This document shows positions 8,207 through 16,061 of a stretch of 39,265 nt of DNA, piece by piece. The position numbers and the translations under genes were made by a program. Under the pieces are notes generated by a model that saw only the letters and a program-made list of their open reading frames with translations, did not search any database and had not been told where the DNA came from. The stretch covers positions 66,209-105,473 of the forward strand of contig NZ_MKVJ01000013.1 of assembly GCF_001898805.1 (NCBI RefSeq), read 5' to 3'. The DNA is from Leifsonia sp. 71-9 (GTDB taxonomy: Bacteria; Actinomycetota; Actinomycetes; Actinomycetales; Microbacteriaceae). Positions within the stretch are counted from its first letter, which is position 1. Each line of letters begins with the position of its first letter.

Positions 8207-9544
8207 TCACTCCGGGGCGGGCACGCTGTCGGCCGCGTCCGTCACCGGGTCGGCCACCGGCTCACCACGATACAGGCTCTCGAACGTCGAGATCGTGCGC
8301 TGGATGTCGTGCGAGGCGACGATGCGGAGCGACGCGTTCTTGAGCACGTCGAGCTGCTCCTGGGGCAGCGTGAGGACGCTCTCGAGCTTGTCCGCGAGGT
8401 CCTGCGCGTCGCCGGGGCGGAACAGGTGCCCGTTCTCGCCGTCGTGCACGAGGTGCGGGAGCGCCATCGCGTCGGCCGCCACGACGGGCAGACCGGAGGC
8501 CATGGCCTCCATCGTCGCAATGGACTGCAGCTCGGCGATCGACGGCATCGCGAAGACCGTGGCGCGCGTGTAGGCGGCGCGGAGCTCCTCGTCGGTCACG
8601 TAGCCGAGGAAGTTCACGCGGTCGGCGATGCCGAGCGTCTCGGCCATGGTCTGGAGGTTCTTGAACTGGTCGCCGCCGCCCACGATCTCGAGCTGCGCAT
8701 CCAGCGCCTCCGGGAGGAGGGTGATGGCCTTGAGGAGCACGTCGATCTGCTTCTCGCCGGTCACCCGGCCGACGAAGAGGATGCGGTTCGCGGTGCGGGG
8801 GGTGAAGTCGGGGGTGTAGTTCTGCGCGTCGATGCCGCAGGACACGGCGTGCACGCCGCGGAGCCCGGTGGCCTTCTCGAGGAACTGGGCCGCCTTCTGC
8901 GTCGGCGTGGTGATCGCCTCGGCGCGGTCGAAGCTCTTGCGCGCGTCGCGCCAGGCGATGTCGACGAAGGTCTGGTGCAGGAACTTCGGCAGGCGGGTGA
9001 ACTCGATGATGTTCTCGGGCATCACGTGGTTCGTCGCGATGATGCGGATGCCGCGCTTCTCCGCCTCGTAGGCGAGACCGCGGCCGACGACGATGTGCGA
9101 CTGGAAGTGCACGACGTCGGGCTTCACCTCGTCGAGCACGCGGCGCGCGTTGGCCTTGCTCGTCCACGGGAGCGCGAAGCGCAGCCAGTCGTGCGGGTAC
9201 CAGCGCCAGCTGCGCAGACGGTGCGCGGTGACCTTCTGGCCCTCGTGCTCCTCGACCCACGTGCCGTGCTTGCGGCTCGCCGCGGGCGCGACGATGTGCA
9301 CGTCGTGGCCGTGCTCGACGAGGCCGGCGGAGAGGCGCTCGGCGAACCGGGCTGCGCCGTTCACATCGGGGGCGAAGGTGTCGCACCCCATCAGGATGGT
9401 CAGCGGCTTGCGGGCCGGGGCGGGCGGCGTGTCGTTCGTTCCGCTCGGATCTGGCACGTGGTTGGTCCCTACTGTCGTGGGCCGGGTCGGTGGTCCGGCG
9501 ACGGTTTCGGCGTGCCGGGCGGTGGTCCGCTCCGGCCGATTCAA
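8207..9544 (-). CDS. GT4-family glycosyltransferase
   Basis: A retaining, GT-B-fold glycosyltransferase (445 residues from the TTG at 9544) using a nucleotide sugar. The core begins at about residue 48 with LTILMGCDTFAPDVNGAA. The donor-binding half has ILFVGRVTGEKQIDVLL and the EX7E motif ELQSIATMEAMASGLPVVAAD. This resembles actinobacterial mannosyltransferases of lipid or cell-envelope synthesis, but the acceptor is unknown. The start is uncertain: TTG 9544 lies 5 nt after the preceding stop, and an in-frame GTG at 9457 has AGGGA about 8 nt before it and would remove a low-complexity 29-residue tail. It probably shares a transcript with the upstream DMT gene. Confidence 0.88.
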   Translation of the reverse strand: MNRPERTTARHAETVAGPPTRPTTVGTNHVPDPSGTNDTPPAPARKPLTILMGCDTFAPDVNGAARFAERLSAGLVEHGHDVHIVAPAASRKHGTWVEEHEGQKVTAHRLRSWRWYPHDWLRFALPWTSKANARRVLDEVKPDVVHFQSHIVVGRGLAYEAEKRGIRIIATNHVMPENIIEFTRLPKFLHQTFVDIAWRDARKSFDRAEAITTPTQKAAQFLEKATGLRGVHAVSCGIDAQNYTPDFTPRTANRILFVGRVTGEKQIDVLLKAITLLPEALDAQLEIVGGGDQFKNLQTMAETLGIADRVNFLGYVTDEELRAAYTRATVFAMPSIAELQSIATMEAMASGLPVVAADAMALPHLVHDGENGHLFRPGDAQDLADKLESVLTLPQEQLDVLKNASLRIVASHDIQRTISTFESLYRGEPVADPVTDAADSVPAPE

Positions 9545-9548
9545 CGGC

Positions 9549-10514
9549 TTAGTCTAGGCCGGATTCCGGCGAGGTCTCTGCGACGCGCGCGGGTGCGGGC
9601 GTCTCGGCACCGGCCTGCGGGTGGTACTTCGCGAGCTGGAAGACCCCGTACATCGCCACCGCGCCGGTCAGGGCGAAGCCGACCATCGCCCACCACGGCG
9701 CCCCCGCGGCCTCGTCGAGGACCACGATCCCGATGGTCACGGCGACGAGCGGATCGATGACGGTCAGGCCGGCGATCACCAGGTCCGGAGGCCCGGAGGA
9801 GTACGCATTCTGCACGAAGTACGCGCCGAGACCGGCGGCCGCGAGCAGCGCCACGATGCAGAGGACGAGCAGCCAGTCCCACTCGTTGTTGGAGACGCGG
9901 TCGATGACAACCTTGGCCAGCGTCGCCACGAAACCGTAGAGCACACCGGCGCCGACGATGTAGATGATCGCCTTGAACCGGTGCCGCAGGAAGAAGAACA
10001 GACCGCCGGCCACGAGCAGCACGACGGCGAGGATGATCAGGATGATGATCAGCGACCGGCTCGTCACCGGCACGTCCCGCGCGAAGACGGCCGCGATCAG
10101 CACGAACGCGCCGACACCGCCCACGCAGAGGCTCACCGCGACGACGGAGCGCCGGTTGAGACGCACTCCGCTCACCCGGGCGTTCAGGATGCTCGTGATC
10201 ACGAGCCCGACGACGCCGAGCGGCTGCACCAGGATCAGCGGGGACAGCTTGAGGCTCACGAGCTGGAAGACGATCGCCAGCCCGAGCAGCAGTGTGCCGA
10301 TCACCCAGGACGGCCGCGCGAGCAGCAGTCCGAGCTGCCGCAGGTTCAGCCCCGACGACGCGTCGCTGGTCTGCGACTCCACCTTGGCGACGCCGTGATG
10401 CTGCAGCTGCGCGCCGATCGAGAGGAAGCAGGCGCCGACGAGCGCGATGGGGATGCCGAGGAGCTGGCTCGGCTGGTACGTCAGCTCGAGCGCGTCCATC
10501 AGTTCCGTTCCCAC
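9549..10514 (-). CDS. DMT-superfamily (EamA/NIPA-like) multi-helix membrane protein
   Basis: A 321-residue integral membrane protein with about 9-10 hydrophobic segments in the repeated-half architecture of drug/metabolite transporters. Features include QPLGVVGLVITSILNARV in the first half and ITVIDPL-like AGLTVIDPLVAVTIGIVVLDE in the second. Related actinobacterial proteins are annotated as DMT-family or NIPA-like magnesium transporters; the substrate is unknown. The start is GTG 10514, placed 6 nt from TAGGGT (10521-10526), the leaderless geometry seen elsewhere here. ATG 10499 is an alternative. The stop lies 4 nt before the glycosyltransferase start. Confidence 0.8.
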   Translation of the reverse strand: MGTELMDALELTYQPSQLLGIPIALVGACFLSIGAQLQHHGVAKVESQTSDASSGLNLRQLGLLLARPSWVIGTLLLGLAIVFQLVSLKLSPLILVQPLGVVGLVITSILNARVSGVRLNRRSVVAVSLCVGGVGAFVLIAAVFARDVPVTSRSLIIILIILAVVLLVAGGLFFFLRHRFKAIIYIVGAGVLYGFVATLAKVVIDRVSNNEWDWLLVLCIVALLAAAGLGAYFVQNAYSSGPPDLVIAGLTVIDPLVAVTIGIVVLDEAAGAPWWAMVGFALTGAVAMYGVFQLAKYHPQAGAETPAPARVAETSPESGLD

Positions 10515-10554
10515 CCCACGACCCTACCCAACATGCAGCCGATAGTCTTGCCGA

Positions 10555-11121
10555 ATGGCCGTCCTCCCCATCCGGATCACCGGTGACCCCGTCCTGCACT
10601 CCCCCGCCGCACCCGTCACGGAGTTCGACGACGAGCTGCGACAGCTCGTCGACGACATGTTCGAGACGATGGACGCGGCCCCGGGCGTCGGCCTCGCCGG
10701 CCCGCAGGTCGGCGTTCCCCTGCGCCTGTTCGTCTTCGGCTGGACGGACGACGACGACGTCCTCCACCGCGGCGTGGCGATCAACCCGGTGCTCTGGCAG
10801 AGCCCGCTGTCGATCGACGAGCTGGACGAGGACGAGGAGTCGGAGGGCTGCCTGTCGTTCCCGGGCGAGCGCTTCCCGCTGCGCCGGGCCGAGTACGTCA
10901 TCCTGCGCGCGGTCGACCTCGCGGGCGAGCCGTTCGAGATCGAGGCCGAGGGGTGGCTGGCGCGCATCTTCCAGCACGAGTTCGACCACCTCGACGGCGT
11001 GCTCTACGTCGACCGGCTGTCGCACCCGTACGCGAAGACCGCGGCCAAGACGCAGCGCAAGAACAGCTGGGGCGTACCCGGGCTCAGCTGGCTGCCCGGA
11101 CGCGACCACCTCGAGGACTGA
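10555..11121 (+). CDS. def: Peptide deformylase
   Basis: Removes the formyl group from N-terminal formyl-methionine of nascent proteins, using a metal (usually Fe2+). All three family motifs are present: GVGLAGPQ (44-51, Gly replacing the common Ala), EGCLSFPG with metal ligand Cys99, and HEFDHLDG with His141, catalytic Glu142 and His145. The length of 188 residues is normal. TAGTCT (10543-10548) ends 6 nt before the ATG and there is no ribosome site, consistent with a leaderless mRNA. It diverges from the DMT gene, with 40 nt between starts. Confidence 0.96.
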   Translation: MAVLPIRITGDPVLHSPAAPVTEFDDELRQLVDDMFETMDAAPGVGLAGPQVGVPLRLFVFGWTDDDDVLHRGVAINPVLWQSPLSIDELDEDEESEGCLSFPGERFPLRRAEYVILRAVDLAGEPFEIEAEGWLARIFQHEFDHLDGVLYVDRLSHPYAKTAAKTQRKNSWGVPGLSWLPGRDHLED

Positions 11122-11130
11122 CTCCGGCCG

Positions 11131-11151
11131 GTCGCCGGTCGCCGGTCGCCG
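11131..11151. repeat. Three tandem copies of GTCGCCG
   Basis: GTCGCCG is repeated three times without change between the converging def gene and the histidine-kinase-like gene, with partial matches on both sides. It is a short 7-bp microsatellite. The GC-rich self-complementary ends (CCGG) could form a weak hairpin, but no terminator tail is seen. Confidence 0.75.
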
Positions 11152-11155
11152 GCGT

Positions 11156-12034
11156 CTAGCGGCGCAGCTCCACGCCGTGCACACCGTTGTGGTGGCGCAG
11201 CGCGGGGAACACGACCGCGAGCGTGAAGCCGACGCCGGGGACGGTCTTCGCGTTCAGCACGCCGCCGAACAGGGCGGCGCGGTCGCGCAGCTCGTTCAGC
11301 CCGGCCCCCTCGTAGTACTCGGTGACGGCGCGCAGATCCTCCTCGATGGAGTACGCGGTCGCCGCGTCGACACCCTCGCGATCGAGGCCCTGGCGGCGTG
11401 CAGCCGCGCGGATGCCGTCGTCCTCGACGCTGACTTGCAGCCCGTCCTGCGTCCAGGCGAACGAGACGGAGACCCGCGTGCCCGGACCGCCGTGCTTGAG
11501 CGCGTTCTCCAGGCTGGTCTGCAGGATGCGGAAGACCGCGAGCTCGGCGCCCTGGCGCAGGGCGAACGATTCGCCCGTCTCGGTGAACGTCACCTCGATG
11601 CCCGCGTCGCGCATGATCCGGAACAGATCGCGGGCGGAGTGGAGGCGCGGCTGCGGCTGAGCGGCGTCCTGCCCTTCACGCACGACGTTCTGCAGGCGGC
11701 GGAGGTCGCCGAGCGCGTCCCGCGCGGCGGTCTCGAGCGCCGGAGTGGAGCGCGCGGCCGCGGCCGGGTCGGTGGAGGCGGCGTAGCGGATGCCCTCCGC
11801 CTGCGCCACCAGCCGGGTGACGGTCTGCACGGCCACGTCCCCGAGCTCGCCCGCGATCCGGAAGCGCCCCGCCTGCTCGGCGAGCTCGAGCTCGCGGTCG
11901 ATGCGGTCCCACTCCGACTCCTCCCGGGAGTCGCGGAGCCGGCGGTAGCGGCGGTGCTCGAACAGCCAGAGGGTCAGGAGCGCGAGCGCCGCCACCAGCA
12001 GTACGACGCCGGCGATCAGGGCGAGCGGGGTCAT
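11156..12034 (-). CDS. Histidine-kinase-like protein lacking the phosphoacceptor histidine
   Basis: A protein of 292 residues with one N-terminal membrane helix (about 3-27), a coiled-coil/HisKA_3-like segment and a HATPase_c domain. The usual R-I-A-R-E-L-H-D motif is RIAGELGDVAVQ here: the phosphoacceptor His is Gly (codon GGG) and the preceding Arg is also Gly. The ATP-binding features remain: N-box SLENALKHG, VEDDG, and the G-box-like GAGLNELRDRAALFGG. It may bind ATP or act as a scaffold or regulatory partner but should not autophosphorylate on this site. GAGGAAGGA precedes ATG 12034 (a GTG lies one codon earlier). No response regulator is adjacent in its own operon; the SHOCT gene lies 75 nt upstream on the same strand. 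Confidence 0.85.
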   Translation of the reverse strand: MTPLALIAGVVLLVAALALLTLWLFEHRRYRRLRDSREESEWDRIDRELELAEQAGRFRIAGELGDVAVQTVTRLVAQAEGIRYAASTDPAAAARSTPALETAARDALGDLRRLQNVVREGQDAAQPQPRLHSARDLFRIMRDAGIEVTFTETGESFALRQGAELAVFRILQTSLENALKHGGPGTRVSVSFAWTQDGLQVSVEDDGIRAAARRQGLDREGVDAATAYSIEEDLRAVTEYYEGAGLNELRDRAALFGGVLNAKTVPGVGFTLAVVFPALRHHNGVHGVELRR

Positions 12035-12108
12035 CACGGTCCTTCCTCGGCCGCCGGCGCGGCCCGGATGATCCTATCCCGGGCCGCGCGAGGGCTGGAC
12101 GACGTCGA

Positions 12109-12432
12109 TCAGGCGCCGTCGCCGCGGTTCGCGCGCAGCACCTCCAGCCGGGCGCGGTACTCGACCTCGTCGATGTCGCCGTTCGCGTAGCGCTGGGCGA
12201 GCGTCTGCTCGGCGGAGCGGGTCGCGGAGTGCGCCCATCCGGGGCCGCCGAAGCCACCGCGGGCGGCCGCGGCACGACGCCACCGCCGGCCGGCGAGGCT
12301 GAAGATGAGCACGAAGACGGCGATCCAGAAGAGCGGGATGAGGAGGAACAACCAGCCGAACCCGAAGCCGGGGCCGGCCCAGACGGTGCAGGGAGCGGCG
12401 GCCAGTGCGGTCGCGACGGCGGAGCTGAACAT
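12109..12432 (-). CDS. Small membrane protein with C-terminal SHOCT domain
   Basis: A 107-residue protein. A hydrophobic N-terminus and a second strong membrane helix (about 26-48, WLFLLIPLFWIAVFVLIFSL) are followed by the basic RRWRR and a Gly/Ala linker. The C-terminus is a SHOCT domain (about 73-102, AEQTLAQRYANGDIDEVEYRARL). SHOCT domains occur at the ends of many bacterial membrane proteins and are thought to aid oligomerisation. A near-perfect copy of the palindrome found before the sensor kinase gene lies about 104-119 nt upstream, so the neighbouring response regulator may control it. Confidence 0.85.
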   Translation of the reverse strand: MFSSAVATALAAAPCTVWAGPGFGFGWLFLLIPLFWIAVFVLIFSLAGRRWRRAAAARGGFGGPGWAHSATRSAEQTLAQRYANGDIDEVEYRARLEVLRANRGDGA

Positions 12433-12535
12433 GGTGCGTCCAATCGGTCGATGCCGTCCACGGCTCTCGCGGACGGTGACTCCAGCCTCCGCGTCGCGCC
12501 GTCGTCGCGAATCCGCCGGCGGGAGTGACCTCGCC

Positions 12536-12551
12536 TACTCCCCCGGGAGCA
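12536..12551 (-). promoter_or_regulatory. TACTCCC-type palindrome upstream of the SHOCT gene
   Basis: TACTCCCCCGGGAGCA differs at one base from the palindrome at 14463-14478. An inverted half-site GGGAGT lies at 12521-12526. It sits 4-19 nt past the response-regulator stop and about 112 nt (centre) before the SHOCT start. It is proposed as a binding site for that regulator, by sequence sharing only. Confidence 0.5.
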
Positions 12552-12554
12552 GCG

Positions 12555-13217
12555 TCAAACCTGGCCGGGCCGCACCAGTCCGGTCTCGTAGGCCAGCACC
12601 ACGAGGTGCACCCGGTCCCGCGCCCCGAGTTTCGTGATGATGCGGGAGACGTGGGTCTTGGCCGTGAGTGGGCTCAGATAGAGCCGTTCGGCGATCTCCG
12701 TGTTGGTCAGGCCGTGTCCGACCAGGGCGAGCACCTCGCGCTCTCGCTCCGTCAGGACCGCGAGGCGCTCCAGATCCGGTGCGGGCCCGAGACCGCCCGC
12801 CACCCGCGAGATCAGGCGTCGCGTGGCTCCCGGCGACAGCAGCGCGTCCCCCTCGGCGACGACGCGGATGGCGCGCAGCAGCTCGACCGGTTCGGTGTCC
12901 TTCACCAGGAAGCCGCTCGCGCCCGCCAGGATGGCCTGCGCGACGTACTCGTCCAGCTCGAACGTCGTCACGATGACGATGCGGGTGCCGGCGAGGGCGG
13001 GATCCCGCACCACTTCGCCCGTCGCCCACAGGCCGTCGCCGTCCGGCATCCGGATGTCCATCAGCACGACGTCGGGCGTGGTGCGCCGGATGAGCTCGAC
13101 CGCCTCCCTGCCGGTCGCTGCCTCGCCGACGACCTCCAGGCCGTCCTCCGCTTCCAGCAGCGCGCGGAACCCCGCCCGAACGAGATGCTGGTCGTCGGCC
13201 AGCAGCACGCGGATCAT
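12555..13217 (-). CDS. NarL/LuxR-family response regulator
   Basis: A 220-residue two-component response regulator. The receiver domain (1-120) carries Asp8/Asp9, phosphoacceptor Asp54 (VVLMDIRMP), Thr84/85 and Lys106. The C-terminal LuxR helix-turn-helix (about 150-212) reads LTEREREVLALVGHGLTNTEIAERL then KTHVSRIITKL. It starts at ATG 13217, overlapping the kinase stop as ATGA, so the two are translationally coupled. The frame stays open far upstream through the kinase gene, but that extension is an artefact. It probably binds the TACTCCC palindromes before the kinase and SHOCT genes. Confidence 0.94.
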   Translation of the reverse strand: MIRVLLADDQHLVRAGFRALLEAEDGLEVVGEAATGREAVELIRRTTPDVVLMDIRMPDGDGLWATGEVVRDPALAGTRIVIVTTFELDEYVAQAILAGASGFLVKDTEPVELLRAIRVVAEGDALLSPGATRRLISRVAGGLGPAPDLERLAVLTEREREVLALVGHGLTNTEIAERLYLSPLTAKTHVSRIITKLGARDRVHLVVLAYETGLVRPGQV

Positions 13218-14395
13218 GCGGCCTCCGCCGGCCGGGCCGGGAGGCGGGCCTCGACGGTCAGGCCGCCGCCGTCGGTCGGGTGGGTGGCGAACCGGCCGCC
13301 GAGCAGCTCGGCGCGCTCGCGCATCCCCAGCATCCCCTTGCCCTCGGTGACGGCGTCGTCGGGGCGGCCGCGGCCGTCGTCGGCGACCGTCAGCACGTAC
13401 CAGCCGTCCTCCTCGGCGATGCGGATGTCCACCCGGCGCGCCTGTGCGTGGCGTCCGGCGTTGGTCAGCGACTCCTGCACGATCCGGTAGAGCGCGTGCC
13501 CGGTGGCCGCGGACGCGCCGTGGGGCAGCGCGTTCTCGTAGGCGACATCGAGCCCGGCGCGCCGGTAGGTCTCGACGAGCACCGGGATGCGCGAGAGGTC
13601 GGGTTCGGGAGACCGGTCCGCGTAGCCGTCCGAGCGCAGGAAGCCGAGCACGCCCCGCACCTCCTCGAGCGCCTGTCCGCTGGTGGTCTTGATGGCCTCC
13701 AGGCTCTCCCGCGCCTTGTCCGGCCGGGAGTCGAACAGGTGGAGTCCGACGCCGGCCTGGACGCTGATCTGCGAGAGCGAGTGCGCGAGCACGTCGTGCA
13801 GCTCGCGGGCGATGCGCAGCCGTTCGGCCTCCGCGGCCGCCTCGCGCCGGGCTGCGAGCGTGCGCGACACCTCGCGGAAGCGGTCGCGCCGGTTGCGGAT
13901 CGCCTCCCCCACGCCCAGCAGCAGCACGAGCACGAGGGCGAGGATCAGCGGCCGGATGATCGAGGTCGGGCGCGCGGTGAGCGCATAGGCGGCGAACGGG
14001 GCGACCACCGCGAACGCCGCGAGCGTCCACCACGCCCACACCCGCGCGCCTCGCACGACGGCTCCGACGACGGCGATGGCCAGCGGGAGGGCGGTCAACG
14101 GCGGTCCGTTCGTCAACGCGATCGCGGGCACGCACAGCACCGCCACGGCCACGACGACGGCTCCGGGATGCGTCCGCCCGAGCGCGAGGAGGCCGGACGA
14201 CAGGAAGGCGACCAGCATCGCCACGGCGACGAGCGGATGCGCGGCCGCATCGAACAGGGCGATGAGCAGCCCGGGCAGCTGGAGCAGCGCGGCCACGACG
14301 ACCGGGAACCAGCGCGTCCCGCGCGGCCGCTCCCGATCCGCCCAGGGCGGCGTGCGCGTGCCGACGGGGGTCTCGTCACGCGGGGAGAAGGGCAT
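13214..14395 (-). CDS. Sensor histidine kinase, DesK/NarL-type (HisKA_3)
   Basis: A 393-residue membrane kinase. A cytoplasmic N-tail of about 28 residues is followed by five or six hydrophobic segments to about residue 165, with no large extracellular sensor loop. Next come a coiled coil, the HisKA_3 motif RIARELHDVLAHSL with phosphoacceptor His200, and HATPase_c with ESLTNAGRHA, VADDGRG and GMLGMRERAELLGG. Such few-loop sensors usually respond to membrane state or antibiotics. TAGCAT (14402-14407) is 6 nt before the ATG, with GGGGAG between, so the mRNA is leaderless or nearly so. A perfect palindrome centred 75 nt upstream suggests autoregulation. Confidence 0.94.
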   Translation of the reverse strand: MPFSPRDETPVGTRTPPWADRERPRGTRWFPVVVAALLQLPGLLIALFDAAAHPLVAVAMLVAFLSSGLLALGRTHPGAVVVAVAVLCVPAIALTNGPPLTALPLAIAVVGAVVRGARVWAWWTLAAFAVVAPFAAYALTARPTSIIRPLILALVLVLLLGVGEAIRNRRDRFREVSRTLAARREAAAEAERLRIARELHDVLAHSLSQISVQAGVGLHLFDSRPDKARESLEAIKTTSGQALEEVRGVLGFLRSDGYADRSPEPDLSRIPVLVETYRRAGLDVAYENALPHGASAATGHALYRIVQESLTNAGRHAQARRVDIRIAEEDGWYVLTVADDGRGRPDDAVTEGKGMLGMRERAELLGGRFATHPTDGGGLTVEARLPARPAEAA

Positions 14396-14452
14396 CTCCC
14401 CATGCTAATCACGCGGACGAGCGGCGGCGTGCGCCCGCGGGTGTGGACCGGC

Positions 14453-14478
14453 TACTCCCGGCTACTCCCCCGGGAGTA
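14453..14478 (-). promoter_or_regulatory. Palindrome TACTCCC-CC-GGGAGTA plus direct half-site, upstream of the kinase gene
   Basis: A perfect 7-bp-arm palindrome (14463-14478) is preceded by a direct repeat of its half-site TACTCCC (14453-14459), exactly 10 bp or one helical turn away. The centre lies about 75 nt before the kinase start and before the -10 TAGCAT, a position typical of activator sites. The 15/16 match before the SHOCT gene supports a shared regulator, most simply the adjacent response regulator. Confidence 0.55.
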
Positions 14479-14499
14479 CGCGGCTCGCGTACGGTCGGC

Positions 14500-14697
14500 T
14501 CACGGGTTGTGCTCGGCGTCGAACCCGCCGTCCTGCTCGACCGGCTCGAACAGCGCTCCGAACGACGGACCGCCGAAAGCGGTCAATCCGGCCTCCTCGA
14601 CCGCGGCCTCCCTGGCCGACGCCTCATCGTCCTCGAACGCCTCGTACGGCTGATCGGGCTCGTCCGGCGCGGTCGCATCATCGCGCGCATCGCTCAT
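14500..14697 (-). CDS. Small acidic protein, unknown function
   Basis: A 65-residue, strongly acidic protein (MSDARDDATAPDEPDQPYEA...). It has no membrane helix or Cys and is predicted to be largely unstructured, with the hydrophobic stretch GLTAFGGPSFGALFEPV near the end. The start ATG 14697 follows a strong GGGGAGGG about 4 nt upstream, and TACCCT (14733-14738) fits a -10 element. The same frame runs back through tRNA-Asn, which is an artefact. I do not recognise a family. Confidence 0.65.
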   Translation of the reverse strand: MSDARDDATAPDEPDQPYEAFEDDEASAREAAVEEAGLTAFGGPSFGALFEPVEQDGGFDAEHNP

Positions 14698-14779
14698 GGC
14701 ACCCTCCCCTGCTCTTTTCGGCTCTGGCACGGAGGGTAGACCCGGACGGTGAACGGCGCATGTATTCCGCGACGGGCAT

Positions 14780-14831
14780 GGAAAGCGAAAGATCCCGGTC
14801 ACACCGCCCTGCTGGGCGGGTGACCGGGATC
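14780..14831 (-). terminator. Intrinsic terminator after tRNA-Asn
   Basis: A long hairpin has arms 14791-14809 and 14814-14831, complementary over 18 bp with one bulged base and loop TGCT. On the minus strand it is followed by TTTCGCTTTC. It lies just 3 nt past the tRNA CCA end, making it the tRNA's terminator. Confidence 0.85.
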
Positions 14832-14834
14832 CGG

Positions 14835-14910
14835 TGGCTCCCCGACTTGGACTCGAACCAAGAACCTGCCGGTTAACAGCCGGCTGCTCTGCCAATTGAG
14901 CTATCGAGGA
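14835..14910 (-). tRNA. tRNA-Asn (GTT)
   Basis: A 76-nt cloverleaf on the minus strand including encoded CCA (14835-14837). The acceptor TCCTCGA pairs with TCGGGGA, with discriminator G. The D-arm is TAGCTCAATTGGCAGAGC, the anticodon loop CTGTTAA (anticodon GTT) and the T-loop GGTTCGAGTCC. TACAGT at 14930-14935 is a plausible -10 element, and a strong terminator follows. It is apparently a single-gene transcript. Confidence 0.97.
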
Positions 14911-14998
14911 ATGCTTGATCAGCGAAGCCACTGTAGCAAGGAATCCGGCCGGTTGAGAAATCGGGGCCGCATCTCGCGCGCGTCGCGCCGATGGGCCG

Positions 14999-16014
14999 CT
15001 AGTAGCCCGCCTCCGGGTCCACCAAACCCACGAAGCGACCGTCCCCGAGGAACGCTGCGACGTTGAGCCGGACCCGCTCCGCGAGCATCGGCGCGACCAT
15101 CTCGGGGGTGTCCGCCTGGTGCGGGGTGATCAGGCAGTGCGGCTCGTCCCAGAGGGGATGCCCGTCGGGCAGCGGCTCCGGATCCGTCACGTCGACGCCG
15201 GCGCCGGCCAGACGGCCCTCGCGCAGCGCGGCGAGCAGGGCGTCGGTGTCGATCAGTCCGCCACGGGCGATGTTCACCAGGACGGCCGCCTCCTTCATCG
15301 CGGCGAACTCCGTCGCACTGAGGAGCTGCCGCGTGCCGCCGGTGAGGGCGGCCGCCACCACCACAAATCCGCCGTCGGCAGCACGTCGCCGAGCCGGGCC
15401 GTCGGGACCGTGCGCTCCGCGCCGGGGACGGGATCGGACGAGCGGCGCACCACGGTGATCCGCACGCCGAACGGCTCCAGGAGGCGGATCAGCTCGAGCG
15501 CGATGCCCCCGGCCCCGATGATCACGACATCCATCCCGTACAGGGATCGCCCCTCGGGCTCGGTCGCCCAGCTGCGCGCCCGCACCCGCGTCGGGATAAC
15601 GCGCAGCAGCGCGAGCATCAGCGTGAGCGCGTGCTCCGCGACGGGCTGCGCGTACGCGCCCTTCGCGCTCGTCCAGATGCGGCCGGGGCGGGACTCCGCC
15701 GCGATCGTGCGCGAGAAGGCGTCCACCCCGGCGAATGGGAGCTGCACCCAGCCGATGCCCGGGTAAGCCTCGAGCGCGGCGGCGAAGCCGTCCGGGTCGC
15801 GGTAGTCGAGCCAGACGAGGCCGCGCGTCGCGTCGGAGATCGGCTCGACGACCCCGCCGGACGCCTCCACGGCGTCGACGAAGGCCTGCTCCGGGCGCGG
15901 GAGCACCGCGATCGGTCCCGGCTGCGGCCGCTCGGCCTCGGGCAACGCCTCGGCCTGGACGGCCAGGACGGCGCGGTGCTGACCGGCCCCGCGGCCGGTG
16001 TTCGGTGTGGGCAT
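14999..16014 (-). pseudogene. D-isomer-specific 2-hydroxyacid dehydrogenase, interrupted by a frameshift
   Basis: An NAD(P)-dependent 2-hydroxyacid dehydrogenase (reduces 2-oxo acids or oxidises D-2-hydroxyacids). It reads in two frames. Frame one (from ATG 16014, AGGAG 6 nt upstream) runs through the NAD-binding motif DVVIIGAGGIALELIRLL to ADL at about 15364. The next frame continues VVVAAALTGGTRQLLSATEF and holds the catalytic Arg (VNIARGGLID), Glu (DVTDPEPLPDGHPLW) and His (LITPHQAD). Restoring one base at 15364-15366, for example TTG TGG to TTG GTG, rejoins a normal protein of about 338 residues. All catalytic residues survive, so this is a very recent mutation or a sequencing error. It is last in the peptide-importer operon, 47 nt after the third ATPase. 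Confidence 0.85.
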
Positions 16015-16061
16015 CTCGGGCTCCTGATTCGTGTGCGCCGACGCGTTCGCGCCGGCCGTGC

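Noticed and set aside
14500-14931. 143-codon minus-strand frame starting upstream of tRNA-Asn
   Set aside because: It reads through the tRNA and its terminator. Only the last 65 codons, with their own strong ribosome site, are kept.
15356-15370. Programmed ribosomal frameshift in the dehydrogenase
   Set aside because: There is no recognisable slippery heptamer or stimulatory stem, and the product family is not known for frameshifting. A plain indel is simpler.
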